Assembly: GCA_964242215.1 (NCBI GenBank)
Contig: CAXTCJ010000001.1
Span: forward strand, 124,001 to 188,000
DNA: 64,000 nt
DNA from: LMUY01 sp964242215
GTDB taxonomy: Bacteria; Pseudomonadota; Alphaproteobacteria; Acetobacterales; Acetobacteraceae
Reading direction: 5' to 3'
The notes beneath the pieces were generated by a model that had not been told where the DNA came from, ran no database searches, and saw only the letters and a program-made list of their open reading frames with translations. Shown in pieces: positions 18,165-27,905 of the stretch (position 1 is its first letter; the number at the start of each line of letters is the position of its first letter). Both the position numbers and the translations under genes were made by a program.

Positions 18165-19772
18165 TTACGCCTCGACATAAACCTCGTCGAAGTAGTTGTT
18201 GCCTAATGGGATTTGCAGGAAGCCCTTCACGTTCTTCTTGAACGCCACCGGGTATGGCGACTGGTACAGGAAGATCATCGGCGCGGCTGCCTTGTAGATG
18301 TCCTGCATCTCCTTGTATTCCGCCTTCCGCTTCGCCGGGTCGATCTCCTCCTGGCTGGCAACGAACAACTGGTCGACATGGTCATCCTTCCACCCCGAGT
18401 GGATCGAGTCCACGGTGGGTGAATACAGGATGTAGGACGCGATCTCGCTCGGGTCCGCAAGATCGTCCGTCCACAGCGCGTTGCGCATCTGGAAGTCGGC
18501 CGATTTATACCGCGCGTTGCGGGTCGCATTGTCCACCTGGTCGATTCTCAGCTTCACGCCGAGGGCCGACCACATCTGCTGGATCGCCGTCATGTTGCTG
18601 ATCTCGTCGGCATTGCCAGCCAGCGTCATGCAGGCCAACTCGAAGCCCGGCGCTACGCCCGACTCTGCCAATAACTGCTTCGCCTTCGCCAGATTGTACG
18701 GATACGGCGCTGCCGTGCCGTCCTCCAGCGGTGTCGCGGTGGACATCATCGACACCATCGGCGTGCCGAGGCCGCGCGTGGTGATCGCGATCAGCGCATC
18801 CTTGTTGCAAGCCAGATTCAGCGCCTGGCGGACCTTGGTGTTGCTGAGCGGGTTGTCAGACCCGTCCTTCAATTTCGGCCGCACGTTCATCGTCAGGTAG
18901 TTGATCTTGGTCGACGGCCACAGCTGCATGTCCAGGCTCGGATCCGCCTTCAACTCGGCCACGCGCGCATACGGGATGAACTCGCTGCCGGCCAACTCCC
19001 CGGCCTTGAGCTTCAGCAGCCGGGTCGCGTCGTCTGGAATGACCTGGAATTCGAGCGTGTCCAGATACGGGAACGGTTTGCCATCGGGCGCCATGCGCCA
19101 GTGATACGGGTTGCGCGCCAGCTTCATCGTCACGCCGCGCTGCCAGTCGGTGATCATGAACGGCCCCGTCCCGATCGGGTGTTCCGCGAACGACTTGGCT
19201 TTTTCGTCCAGGGTCGTGCCGGCCGCCGCCATGAACTTGTCGGAGGGGAAAATAGCCGTGTTGAACGTCGCCAGCACCGGCAGCAGCGTCGGGTCCGGAT
19301 GCTTCAGGGCAATCGTGATCGTCGTCGGGTTGGTGATGTCAACGGACGCGACCGAGCCAAGCAGCGAATTCCAGGCGCCCTGCTTCGGGTCGCGGGCACG
19401 GTCGAGCGACCACTTCACATCCTTCGCCGTCATCGGCGTGCCGTCGGAGAATTTCACTCCGTCTCGCAGCGTGACGGTCAGCGACTTGCCGCCATCGCCC
19501 AGCTCCCACTTGGTGGCCAGCCCGGGCTTCAATCCCTTCCCGTCCGAGGTCGGCAGCAGCAGCGTGTCGTAGATGCTGTTCAGCACCCAGATGTCCACAT
19601 TGAGCTCGGTCTGCACGCCATCCAGGAACAGGCTATCGGCATACCGCCCGTAGATCAGGTGGCCGCCGCGCACAGGGGCGGCGCGCGCGCCGCCGGGAAT
19701 GTTGGCGGCCAGTGCCACACCCGCCGCCAATCCAATCGTCGTTCGGCGCGTCAGCTTCATCTTGTCGTCCAT
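18165..19772 (-). CDS. ABC transporter substrate-binding protein, SBP_bac_5
   Basis: A 535-residue periplasmic receptor. The start ATGGACGAC follows gaggggatgaa. The signal region contains LTRRTTIGLAAGVALAANI, a twin-arginine-like pattern, with cleavage around ARAAP. Canonical family-5 order is seen: RGGHLIYGRYADSLFLDG, then GVKFSDGTPMTAKDVKWSL, then IGTGPFMITDWQRG, then LLAESGVAPGF and a C-terminal lobe ending in the DYxFDEVY-like NNYFDEVYVEA. It is the first gene of the SBP-B-C-D-F operon. The ligand could be a peptide, opine or another N-containing solute. Confidence 0.93.
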   Translation of the reverse strand: MDDKMKLTRRTTIGLAAGVALAANIPGGARAAPVRGGHLIYGRYADSLFLDGVQTELNVDIWVLNSIYDTLLLPTSDGKGLKPGLATKWELGDGGKSLTVTLRDGVKFSDGTPMTAKDVKWSLDRARDPKQGAWNSLLGSVASVDITNPTTITIALKHPDPTLLPVLATFNTAIFPSDKFMAAAGTTLDEKAKSFAEHPIGTGPFMITDWQRGVTMKLARNPYHWRMAPDGKPFPYLDTLEFQVIPDDATRLLKLKAGELAGSEFIPYARVAELKADPSLDMQLWPSTKINYLTMNVRPKLKDGSDNPLSNTKVRQALNLACNKDALIAITTRGLGTPMVSMMSTATPLEDGTAAPYPYNLAKAKQLLAESGVAPGFELACMTLAGNADEISNMTAIQQMWSALGVKLRIDQVDNATRNARYKSADFQMRNALWTDDLADPSEIASYILYSPTVDSIHSGWKDDHVDQLFVASQEEIDPAKRKAEYKEMQDIYKAAAPMIFLYQSPYPVAFKKNVKGFLQIPLGNNYFDEVYVEA

Positions 19773-19816
19773 TTCATCCCCTCGTTTTTGCGTCTTGCTG
19801 GCCGGTATCAAGCAAG

Positions 19817-20725
19817 TTACATGCCCGCCTGCGCCTTGCACCAGCGGGCGATGTCGGCGTGGGTGGCGAACCAGCATTGCCCGCGCGCCTTGGCATGCTC
19901 GATCAGCCGTTCCAAAACCGGCAGGCGGGAGCGGTGGCCGGACACATGCGGGTGCATGGTCAGCAGGAACAAGCCGCCTTCCTCCCACGCGCCGTCGAAC
20001 TCGGCCTTGAAGATCTCGAGCACGGCGCTCGGCGGCGTGTACGGGCGCAGCGCACTGAAGCGGACGAAGTTGTAGTACACGGCGTCGTCACGGATCCACT
20101 CGGGCGGCAATTCCACCACGCCAGTCGGCTCACCATCCGCCTCGATTTCGTACGGATCGTCGTCGGCCATCAGCGAGCTGTCATACAGCAGGCCGAGCTC
20201 GCGGATGATGTCCATCGTGTCGACCGAAAAGTCCCAGCTCGCCGTACGCATGCCGACGGGGCGCGTGCCGGCCAGGCGTTCCAGCACGTCCGCCGCGCGA
20301 AAGGTCAGATCGCGTTCGACGCCGGGCGGCAACTTGGTGTTCGCCTCGTGGATCCAGGAATGGATGCCGATCTCGTTCCCCTCTGCGGCCACCGCGCGGA
20401 CCTCGTCGGGATACAGCAATGCCGACACCGCCGGGTAGAAGAAGCTCGCGGGAACGCCTTCGCGCTGCAGCAGCTTGCGGATGCGGGGCACCGCCTGGCG
20501 ATTGCCATACTGGCCCTGGCTGATCCGCATCGGGCTCTCGTCACTGTCACGCAGCGGGATGGTGTCGTGGTCGGCATCGAACGAGATGGCGACGGCACAC
20601 CGCGCGCCGCCGGGCCAAACCTTGGGCGCGAGGCTGCGTCCGGCGCGGGCCCGTCCGACGATCTTGCGCCAGGTGGGTTCCGGCCACTGCCAGGGCTCGC
20701 CATCCGGATGCTGCGTTTCGCTCAT
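19817..20725 (-). CDS. Polysaccharide deacetylase (NodB)-family hydrolase
   Basis: A 302-residue NodB-fold protein with no signal peptide. The metal/catalytic aspartates lie in ISFDADHDT and the two histidines in GIHSWIHEAN. The catalytic block near the end is LTMHPHVSGHRSRLPV. Length, cytosolic location and motif spacing fit the branch that includes Helicobacter PgdA and PuuE-type allantoinases, rather than secreted chitin deacetylases. It lies 44 bases upstream of the binding-protein gene on the same strand, so it may hydrolyse the imported substrate. The reaction (N-deacetylation or ring opening of a cyclic amide) is uncertain. Confidence 0.82.
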   Translation of the reverse strand: MSETQHPDGEPWQWPEPTWRKIVGRARAGRSLAPKVWPGGARCAVAISFDADHDTIPLRDSDESPMRISQGQYGNRQAVPRIRKLLQREGVPASFFYPAVSALLYPDEVRAVAAEGNEIGIHSWIHEANTKLPPGVERDLTFRAADVLERLAGTRPVGMRTASWDFSVDTMDIIRELGLLYDSSLMADDDPYEIEADGEPTGVVELPPEWIRDDAVYYNFVRFSALRPYTPPSAVLEIFKAEFDGAWEEGGLFLLTMHPHVSGHRSRLPVLERLIEHAKARGQCWFATHADIARWCKAQAGM

Positions 20726-20853
20726 GACTATCCCCGTGCTGCTTTGTGATCCTGCGCAAATATCCGGCGGCACCGCAACAGCGCCAGTTTCGGTTTGACG
20801 CATCGCGGGGGCCGTGGAAGCGTCCGCCCCGGTGCAACGAAGGAGCAACCCGA

Positions 20854-21606
20854 ATGGATATCCGGTTCGACGGACGCGTAGTGCTGGTCACCGGTGCGGC
20901 GCAGGGGATCGGGCGCGCGATCGCCACCGGCTTCCGGGACGCAGGCGCGCGCGTGCACCTGGCCGACATCGACCCGGCGGTGACCCGGTCTGCCGAGGAG
21001 ATCGGTGGCACCGCCCACGTGCTGGACCTATCGGAGCGCGCCGGGTGCGCGGCGTTGGTCGAAAAGATTGCGGCGACGGAAGGCCAGCTCGACATCCTCG
21101 CCCTCGCTGCCGGGGGCGTGTGCGGGCAGGCCGATTTGGCGCTGGCCGATATCGAAGAGGAAGGCTGGAACCAGGTTTTCGCGGCGAACGTGAAAGGCGT
21201 GTTGTGGCTATCGCAGGCGGCGTCGCCGATCATGCAGCGGGCGGGCTGGGGACGCATCGTGACCGTTTCGTCCGGTGCCGGGCTGCGGCCGAGCCTGACG
21301 GGCCTGCATGCCTACACCGCCGCCAAGCACGCCCTGATCGGGCTGACGAAGCAGCTCTCCGTCGGGCTGGCGCAATATGGCATCACGGCGAACTCGGTGG
21401 CGCCTGGGCTGATCCTGTCCAACCCGACCACGCACAAGCAGTGGGAGAGCTATGGAGCGGACGGGCAAATGCGGATGATGAACAGCTTGCACACGCGCCG
21501 GCTGGGCAAGGCGGAGGACATTGCCACCGGAGTGATGTTCTTCGCCAGCGAACAGGCGAACTGGATCACCGGTCAGGTGCTTTCCGTCGATGGCGGCCGG
21601 TCCTGA
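20854..21606 (+). CDS. SDR-family oxidoreductase
   Basis: A 250-residue SDR starting at ATG after aaggagcaaccc. The cofactor motif is VTGAAQGIGRA (about 11-21), followed by DIDP, suggesting NAD+. The NNAG element is replaced by LAAGG, which is unusual. Catalytic Ser and Tyr/Lys are in TVSSGAGL and YTAAKH, and the end is VLSVDGGRS. It is divergent from the deacetylase gene. The Gfo/Idh/MocA gene follows directly, so the two probably act in one sugar- or polyol-related oxidation route. Confidence 0.87.
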   Translation: MDIRFDGRVVLVTGAAQGIGRAIATGFRDAGARVHLADIDPAVTRSAEEIGGTAHVLDLSERAGCAALVEKIAATEGQLDILALAAGGVCGQADLALADIEEEGWNQVFAANVKGVLWLSQAASPIMQRAGWGRIVTVSSGAGLRPSLTGLHAYTAAKHALIGLTKQLSVGLAQYGITANSVAPGLILSNPTTHKQWESYGADGQMRMMNSLHTRRLGKAEDIATGVMFFASEQANWITGQVLSVDGGRS

Positions 21607-22748
21607 CGGCGCGGCGCATCGGCATCGTCTTCAACGGTGCCACGGGAGAGTTGGCGGGGCGGCAACATCTGCCCGCCCTGATGGCGATGCGCGACGAGGG
21701 CGGATTGCCGCTCTCGGACGGAACGACGCTGGTGCCGGACGTGCTGCTGGTGGGGCGTGACCCGGCGAAACTGGCTGGCGTGTCGGAGCGGACCGGCTTC
21801 ATACGCAGCACGACCGACCTCGCCGCCGCCCTGGCCGATCCGGCCTACACGCTGCTGTTCGACGCAGCCCCATCCGGCCAGCGTATGGCCACCGCGCGCA
21901 AGGGCATCGCGGCGGGCAAGCACCTGTACTTGGAAAAGCCGATCGCCGGCACGCTCGCAGATGCGCTCGCCTTGCATGCCGAGGCCACAGCGTCTGGCGT
22001 GAAAGCGGGCACTGTCCAGGACAAGCTGCATCTGCCTGGCTTTGCCGCTTTGCTGAAGCTACGCCGCGCCGGGTTTTTCGGCCGTGTGCTGGAGGTGCGG
22101 GTCGAGATGGGGCGCTGGATCTTCGACGGTTTCGACCAACCGGGGCAGCGGCCGAACTGGAATTACCGCAAGCGCGATGGCGGCGGGCTGATCCTCGATA
22201 TGTTTCCGCATTGGCGTTACATGATCGACGCGCTGGCGGGCGAAATCCGCGCGGTCAGCGCCGTCTACCGCACCCAAACGCCAAAGCGGCGCGACGAGCA
22301 CGGTACTCCGTACGACGTGGACGTGGAGGACAGCGTGTTCGCCCATTTCGAGCTGGAGGGCGGCGCGATTGCCTCCGTGAATAGCAGTTGGGCGACCCGG
22401 GCGCGGCGCGAGTTCCCGATCCAGGTTCAGGTGGACGGAACCGAGGGATCGGCCATCGCCGGGCCGTTCGGCTGCTGGCAGCAAAGCCTGGCAGAGGCAC
22501 CCGGCGGCCCGATCTCGGCGGCCCTGCCGCAGGGCCAAAGCCTCATGGACGGCTGGCAAGCAACGCCCGTCGACGCCGGTGCAACGAACAGCTATCGCGC
22601 CGGCTGGGAGCTGTTCCTGCGTCACGTGGCCGAGGATGCCCCGTTCCCCTACACCCTGCTTCAGGGCGTCAAAGGCGTGCAGCTGGCGGAGGCGGCCTAC
22701 CGCAGCGCGGCGCAGAAGCGTTGGGTGGACGTTCCACCCCCGCCCTGA
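21603..22748 (+). CDS. Gfo/Idh/MocA-family oxidoreductase, unusual start
   Basis: About 381 residues. The N-terminal nucleotide fold RIGIVFNGATGELAGRQHLP begins right after the SDR stop. The family lysine is in YLEKPIAGT and the active-site region is LDMFPHWRYMIDAL. The difficulty is the start: no ATG, GTG or TTG lies in frame close before the fold. A CTG at 21603 overlapping the SDR stop (CTGA) is the best candidate, giving LTARRIGIVF. The enzyme would oxidise or reduce a sugar, inositol or related compound with NAD(P). Confidence 0.78.
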   Translation: MTARRIGIVFNGATGELAGRQHLPALMAMRDEGGLPLSDGTTLVPDVLLVGRDPAKLAGVSERTGFIRSTTDLAAALADPAYTLLFDAAPSGQRMATARKGIAAGKHLYLEKPIAGTLADALALHAEATASGVKAGTVQDKLHLPGFAALLKLRRAGFFGRVLEVRVEMGRWIFDGFDQPGQRPNWNYRKRDGGGLILDMFPHWRYMIDALAGEIRAVSAVYRTQTPKRRDEHGTPYDVDVEDSVFAHFELEGGAIASVNSSWATRARREFPIQVQVDGTEGSAIAGPFGCWQQSLAEAPGGPISAALPQGQSLMDGWQATPVDAGATNSYRAGWELFLRHVAEDAPFPYTLLQGVKGVQLAEAAYRSAAQKRWVDVPPPP

Positions 22749-22754
22749 ATACCG

Positions 22755-24770
22755 CTAGTGCGGGCGGGTCAGCAGCAACGCCCCGCTCGCATCCGCCCGC
22801 CCCTGCCAACCTGGCGGAACGAGCGTTGTCGTATCGAGCTGCGTCACGATCGCCGGGCCGGCAAACACGTCGCCGGCACCCAGATCGGTGCGGGCGTACA
22901 ACGCCGTCGTCGCCGACCCGCTCGCCCAGTGCACGACGGTGGACCCGGACGAACGCGCCCCCGTTCCCGGTGGCAGCACGGGGCGCACGGGGGGCGGTAG
23001 AACGCCGCGCGCCTCGACGCGCACCGTGACCAAGCGCACCGATGCGGCCAAGGTAAAACCGTATAGCGCTTGGTGCGCCGCGGCGAACGCTGCTTCCGTT
23101 GCAGGCACATCGCCGGCCCAGGGAACGGCCAGTTCACCACCCTGCCCTTCATAACACATCAACGCCACGCGCGCCGTCCGCCGATCGGAAGCCCCGATGC
23201 CTTCACTGGCCAGCCACAACTGCGCTTCGTCCTCCAACGCGGCAAACACGCTGCCGACTTCGGCACCGGCCACCGTGCGGCCGAACTCGGCTTTCAGGTC
23301 GGCGCCGAGCAATCCGTCGGCGCACAGTACGCCGGGTGCAGGCGGGATCAACACGGTGCCGGTGTCCAACATGCCCGCCAGCGCACAGCCGTGCAGCGGT
23401 CCGGCGCCACCGAATGCCACCAGCGCGAATTGGCGTGGATCGTGCCCGCGTTCCACCGACACCACGCGGATGGCGCCGATCATCGTGCTGTCCGCAATCG
23501 CCAGGATGCCGCGTGCCGCCGCATGCAGCGACAGGCCGAGCGGCCCGGCGATGCGGTCCACCGCCTCCGCCGCGAGCGTTGCGTCCAGCGCCATGCGGCC
23601 CCCGAGTAAGCTCGTCGGCAGATGGCCCAACACGACGTGCGCGTCCGTCACCGTGGCATCGGTGCCGCCGGTTCCGTAGCACGCCGGGCCGGGGCGGCTG
23701 CCCGCACTTTGCGGGCCGACCAACAAGGCGCCGTCCTCGACCCGGGCGATGGAGCCGCCGCCGGCGCCGATCGTCACCATATCTACCATCGGCAGCGGGA
23801 GCGGCCATGCGCCGACTTTGCCGCGCTGCGTCAGGGCGATCTCGCCGCCTTTCATCAGGCAGATATCCGCACTGGTGCCGCCGATATCGACGGTGATCAG
23901 GTCGCCGAACCCAGCGGCCAGGCCCACGTCGCGGGCGCCCACCACCCCGGCCGCCGGTCCGGACAAGGCCGTGACCAGAGGCGCGCGCCGTACCACCGCC
24001 GGGCCAGCCACGCCGCCATTGGATTGCATCAGCAGCAACGGTGCTGCAATTCCGGCGCCCTGCAGCCGAGCCTCGAGCCGGCCGACATAGTCCGCCACCG
24101 CCGGCATGACGCGGGCGTTCAAGACAGTGGCCAACGAGCGTTCGTATTCGCGGATTTCCGGCAGCACGTCGACCGACGCCGTCACCGCGACGCCGGGCAG
24201 CGCCGCCCGCAACAGGTCGGCCACGCGGCGTTCGTGCGCCGGGTTGGCGAAGGAGTGCAGCAGACAGACCGCAACAGCGCTCACGCCGAGCGCTTGGATA
24301 CTGGCGACGGCCACGGCAACACTGGCCTCATCAAGCGCGATCGACACGGCGCCGCCGGGCAAGATGCGTTCCGTCACCTCGAAGATGTGCCGCGGCGGCA
24401 CAGGGCGAGCGGGTTTGATCCAGGCGTACAGGTTCGACGCGCGCGGAATATCCTGCCGCCCGATCTCCAGCACATGGCGGAACCCGGCGGTGGTGACCAA
24501 AGCGGTCGTGGCGCCCTTGCCCTCGAGGATAAGGTTGGTTGCGACCGTGGTCCCGTGCAGGACCCGCCCGACCGCCTCCGGCCCAGCGCCCGCGGCCTCC
24601 AGTGCCAAGTGCACGCCGGTCAGGAAGGCCTCGGACGGATCACCCGGTGTGGACGGGGTTTTCGCACGCATCACCCGGGCGGTAGCAGCGTCCTGCACGG
24701 TGACGTCGGTGAAGGTACCGCCTATGTCGACCGCAACGATCAGTGTTTTGTCAGTCAAGATGTTCGACAT
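22755..24770 (-). CDS. hyuA: HyuA-type hydantoinase / 5-oxoprolinase subunit A
   Basis: A 671-residue subunit of the ATP-dependent hydantoinase/5-oxoprolinase family. It opens cyclic amides such as hydantoins or 5-oxoproline, using ATP. The ATP-binding Asp-Gly loop is visible as VDIGGTFTDVTV (about 13-24), with a second nucleotide motif in DIGGTSADICLM. GNRASNLYAW- and TNLILEGKG-like stretches are typical. The start overlaps the end of hyuB by 20 bases. The frame stays open upstream across hyuB but lacks family sequence there. Its position with hyuB and an M20 carboxypeptidase supports breakdown of imported cyclic or gamma-glutamyl amides. Confidence 0.92.
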   Translation of the reverse strand: MSNILTDKTLIVAVDIGGTFTDVTVQDAATARVMRAKTPSTPGDPSEAFLTGVHLALEAAGAGPEAVGRVLHGTTVATNLILEGKGATTALVTTAGFRHVLEIGRQDIPRASNLYAWIKPARPVPPRHIFEVTERILPGGAVSIALDEASVAVAVASIQALGVSAVAVCLLHSFANPAHERRVADLLRAALPGVAVTASVDVLPEIREYERSLATVLNARVMPAVADYVGRLEARLQGAGIAAPLLLMQSNGGVAGPAVVRRAPLVTALSGPAAGVVGARDVGLAAGFGDLITVDIGGTSADICLMKGGEIALTQRGKVGAWPLPLPMVDMVTIGAGGGSIARVEDGALLVGPQSAGSRPGPACYGTGGTDATVTDAHVVLGHLPTSLLGGRMALDATLAAEAVDRIAGPLGLSLHAAARGILAIADSTMIGAIRVVSVERGHDPRQFALVAFGGAGPLHGCALAGMLDTGTVLIPPAPGVLCADGLLGADLKAEFGRTVAGAEVGSVFAALEDEAQLWLASEGIGASDRRTARVALMCYEGQGGELAVPWAGDVPATEAAFAAAHQALYGFTLAASVRLVTVRVEARGVLPPPVRPVLPPGTGARSSGSTVVHWASGSATTALYARTDLGAGDVFAGPAIVTQLDTTTLVPPGWQGRADASGALLLTRPH

Positions 24771-26538
24771 AGCTCCGGCGATGAAAGGCACCCGAGACGG
24801 GGCGGTCTGCCCGGCGCGCGTTGGTGGCGTCGTGGTCGAGCCGGCCATCGGCGATGATGACACCATAGTGGTCGGCGGCGGCCTGTACGGAGACGAAGCC
24901 GTCCAGCACGTCACCCAGCACGGCGTCGGGCAGGCGATCGAACGGATGGCCATGGCCGCCTCCGCCGCCGGTCTCCAGCAGTAGGATGTCGCCACGCACG
25001 AGAACGTTGCCGTCGGAGAGCGGCGCCAGCACCCGCTCGTTCGGCGTGCCCGGGTTGACGACAGCCCGGCCGGTGCCACCGCCCATGCCGCCCGCCACGC
25101 CCCAGGGTGGGTTCGCCACGCCGTCGATCCGCATGGCGAGAACGGCGCGTTCGGCCATCACCTCGTACTCGCGCACCAACCCGCAGCCGCCACGCTGCCG
25201 ACCGGGGCCGCCGCTGTCGCGATGGATGGCGTAGCGCAGCAGCCGAATGGGATAGACCGTCTCGAGGAACTCGACCGGGTAGTTCTCCTGTGCGACGAAA
25301 TACACGGCGTCGATCCCGTCGGCCGCCGGGCGGGCGCCGTAGCCTACGCCTACGCCGTCCGACATCAGGAACGGCACGCCGTCGGCAGTCCCACGCAGCA
25401 GCAGAATCACATAGGCCGAATGCGCTGCAGGGGCTGCCCCGCCGGCCACATTCACCAAGCCGTTCAACGCGGCGAGCACCCGCATCATGGTCAGCCCGCG
25501 CATCCCGAGCGGCGCCGGGAAGCGCGGTTGCAGGAGCGAGCCCTCGCGCAGGATCACCTCGTCCAGCGCCTTCGGGCCGCCAGCGTTGCAGACCTGCGCC
25601 GGGTCGCCGCCGAGGAAGAACAAACCAAGCGCGGTGCCGGGCACGTGGCTGTTCATCAGGAAGTTCACCGGCCCTGGCGATTGGTCATCGGTAGCCGAGG
25701 CGTCGAGCACGAAACGGTCGTCCGGCGTGCGCGTGAGGGCGAAGCGAATGCGGAACGGCCCGTTGCCGTGACCGTCGGAATCGATCCGATCGGTGAAGCT
25801 GTGCGTGCCCGGCGCGAACACCTCACGGAGGCGACGGCGGACCAGCGCCTCGGTGCGGGCAAGGAGTTGCCTAAGCGCGTCGGCCAGCACGGGGGCGCTG
25901 AAGCGGACGACGATCTCCTCCATCCGACGCACGCCCAGCATGACACTCGCCATCAGCGCGCTGGTGTCGCCGCGACTTTGCGCCGGGTAGCGGGAGTTGC
26001 GGTGGAAGATTTCCAAGGCCGCGTCGTTCACCACCCCGGCCGCGATTAGCCGGGTGGGCGGGATCATGATGCCTTCCTGGAAAATGTCGGTCGTGTCGGG
26101 GCTAATCGAGCCGGGGCGCAATCCACCGATATCGGCGAAATGCGCCCATCCCATCACGAACGCGCACAACTCGGCCTCGTGGAAGACTGGCGCCAGGAAC
26201 ACCTGGTCGTTGCTGTGGGACACGGCGCCGCGCGACCCATAGCAGTCGCTGAACCAATACAGATCGCCCGGTTGCATCGTGGCGGCCGGGAAACGGTCCA
26301 ACACCGGGGTCGCGACGTCGCCGAAGATCGGCACGTTGGAGCCGACCGCGAGTTGCCCGGCGGCATCGAACAGGGCGGTGTAGAAATCTTTCTTCTCGCG
26401 GATGAAGGCGCTGATGGCGGTGCGCTCGAGCAACGCCTCCATCTCGGCCTGAGCGGCCCGGATGGCGCCGCGCACGATCTCCAGCGTCACCGGGTCGCAC
26501 AGGTGATCACCCTGAACGGCCACCGGCATGTCCGGCAT
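24751..26538 (-). CDS. hyuB: HyuB-type hydantoinase / 5-oxoprolinase subunit B
   Basis: A 595-residue partner of HyuA. Family landmarks include SAFIREKKDFYTALFDAAG, the acidic/His region CYGSRGAVSHSNDQVFLAPV, GWAHFADIGG and the Gly-rich TGGGGGHGHPFDR near the C-terminus. The ATG overlaps the M20 peptidase stop (ATGA), and its 3' end overlaps hyuA, so three genes are coupled. Together HyuA/HyuB form the cytosolic hydrolase. Confidence 0.92.
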   Translation of the reverse strand: MPDMPVAVQGDHLCDPVTLEIVRGAIRAAQAEMEALLERTAISAFIREKKDFYTALFDAAGQLAVGSNVPIFGDVATPVLDRFPAATMQPGDLYWFSDCYGSRGAVSHSNDQVFLAPVFHEAELCAFVMGWAHFADIGGLRPGSISPDTTDIFQEGIMIPPTRLIAAGVVNDAALEIFHRNSRYPAQSRGDTSALMASVMLGVRRMEEIVVRFSAPVLADALRQLLARTEALVRRRLREVFAPGTHSFTDRIDSDGHGNGPFRIRFALTRTPDDRFVLDASATDDQSPGPVNFLMNSHVPGTALGLFFLGGDPAQVCNAGGPKALDEVILREGSLLQPRFPAPLGMRGLTMMRVLAALNGLVNVAGGAAPAAHSAYVILLLRGTADGVPFLMSDGVGVGYGARPAADGIDAVYFVAQENYPVEFLETVYPIRLLRYAIHRDSGGPGRQRGGCGLVREYEVMAERAVLAMRIDGVANPPWGVAGGMGGGTGRAVVNPGTPNERVLAPLSDGNVLVRGDILLLETGGGGGHGHPFDRLPDAVLGDVLDGFVSVQAAADHYGVIIADGRLDHDATNARRADRPVSGAFHRRSYVEHLD

Positions 26539-27716
26539 CAGAGGCCGGTCTCCGGCAGGCGCAGGATCAGCCCGGCCAAAGCCTGCGCACGCGCGAGGAG
26601 CGTAGGAACTTCCATATATTCCTCCACGGTGTGTGCCTTGCCGCCGACTGCCCCCAGGCCACAGAGCGTCGGCGTGCCCTGCGCCGCCGCGAAGCCGCTA
26701 TCCGCGCAACCGCCGGTGAATTCGGCACCAACCGCGACACCCTGACCGGCGGAGACGTCCACATAAAGATCGAGCAAGCGTTGCGCGTCCGACGACATCT
26801 CCATCGGCAGGAACTCGCCCGCGATTTCCCATGCGGCGGTCGTGTCGGGCACCGTGCGTGCATCCACGATGGCGGCGACCCGCTCCAGCGCCCAGGCGCG
26901 ATCCTCGGCACGGACATAGCGCAGGTCGATCTCCCCCGTCGCGTGCGGAGCGACCGTGTTGACGCCCTGGCCGCCGCTGATCGTACCGACGTTGACGGTG
27001 ATGCCGCGGTCCAAATCGGTCAGCGCGTGAAGGGCGATGACCTTGTGCGCCAACTCGCCGATGGCTGAGCGCCCCTCCACGAAGTTACCGCCGGAATGCG
27101 CCGCACGGCCCGTGACGGTGAAGCGCATGAACACGCTGCCCTTGCGCCCACTCACCACGTTGCCGCTCGCCCGGCCCGGCTCGCCGTTCAGCACCACGCG
27201 GGCGTTGCGCGCGACGCGCTCGATCACCGGACGGGACGATGGCGAGGCGATCTCCTCATCCGATGTGATCAACGCGGCGAGTGGCCCGGGCTGTTCGCCG
27301 GTGGCCTGAAAGGCGGCCAGCACGAACGCATTGATCACCAGCCCGGCCTTCATGTCGGCAACGCCGGGTCCGTAGGCGCGCGTGCCCTCGATGCGGAACG
27401 GGCGACGGCCGGCCTCCCCCGGGGGGAAGACGGTGTCGCGATGACCGAGCAATACGACCGGCTTGACGTTGCGGCCGGATGGGTCCGGCAGGGTGGCGTG
27501 GATGGCCTCGCCGAACTCGGGATGCGGCTCGGTTTCCACTTGAATGCCGTGCGCTTCGAAGAACTGTTTCAGCAGCGTGCCGGTCTGGTCCACGGCGGCT
27601 CGGTCGCGAGACGGTGAGTCGCTGTTCACGAGGCTCTCCAGCAGCGTGAGCATATCGCCTTGCCGGGCCTGCAGCCAGCCGATCACGGCGGGTTGGGCTT
27701 GGGTGTTGTGATCCAT
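26538..27716 (-). CDS. M20-family metallopeptidase (CPG2-like carboxypeptidase)
   Basis: A 392-residue zinc peptidase. Metal ligands and catalytic residues are readable: His/Asp in LLGHRDTVFP, the bridging Asp in GPGVADMKAG, the catalytic Glu pair in TSDEEIASPS, Glu in NGEPGR and the final His in GGKAHTVEEY. A dimerisation domain with AAHSGG lies between. It resembles glutamate carboxypeptidase CPG2 and could remove an amino acid from an acyl- or peptidyl-amide. The start used (MDHNTQAQP) gives normal family length. It is the first gene of the M20-hyuB-hyuA unit. Confidence 0.9.
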   Translation of the reverse strand: MDHNTQAQPAVIGWLQARQGDMLTLLESLVNSDSPSRDRAAVDQTGTLLKQFFEAHGIQVETEPHPEFGEAIHATLPDPSGRNVKPVVLLGHRDTVFPPGEAGRRPFRIEGTRAYGPGVADMKAGLVINAFVLAAFQATGEQPGPLAALITSDEEIASPSSRPVIERVARNARVVLNGEPGRASGNVVSGRKGSVFMRFTVTGRAAHSGGNFVEGRSAIGELAHKVIALHALTDLDRGITVNVGTISGGQGVNTVAPHATGEIDLRYVRAEDRAWALERVAAIVDARTVPDTTAAWEIAGEFLPMEMSSDAQRLLDLYVDVSAGQGVAVGAEFTGGCADSGFAAAQGTPTLCGLGAVGGKAHTVEEYMEVPTLLARAQALAGLILRLPETGL

Positions 27717-27762
27717 GGGGAGAGTATGGCCGCGAAGGCCGCCGCACGCCAACCGGGAAATG

Positions 27763-27874
27763 CTTCTCCCTCTCCCCTTGAGGGAGAGGGTCGGGGTGAG
27801 GGGTAGCCGTCCATTCGGTGGGTGGCTAAATCCGCTCGCCCCGGCCCTCTCCCGTGGAGGACGAGAGAGGGAGC
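27763..27874. repeat. Hairpin repeat family 3, copy 1
   Basis: The left hairpin reads cttctccctctccccttgag with its complement gggagaggg, followed by tcggggtgagggg. A second purine/pyrimidine hairpin (ccctctcccgtgg ... gagaggga) closes the unit. The left half is nearly identical to 54036-54100. It sits between the S9 peptidase and M20 genes. Confidence 0.8.
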
Positions 27875-27905
27875 AGGTATTAGGCTGCCCCTACATCGCG
27901 GTGCC

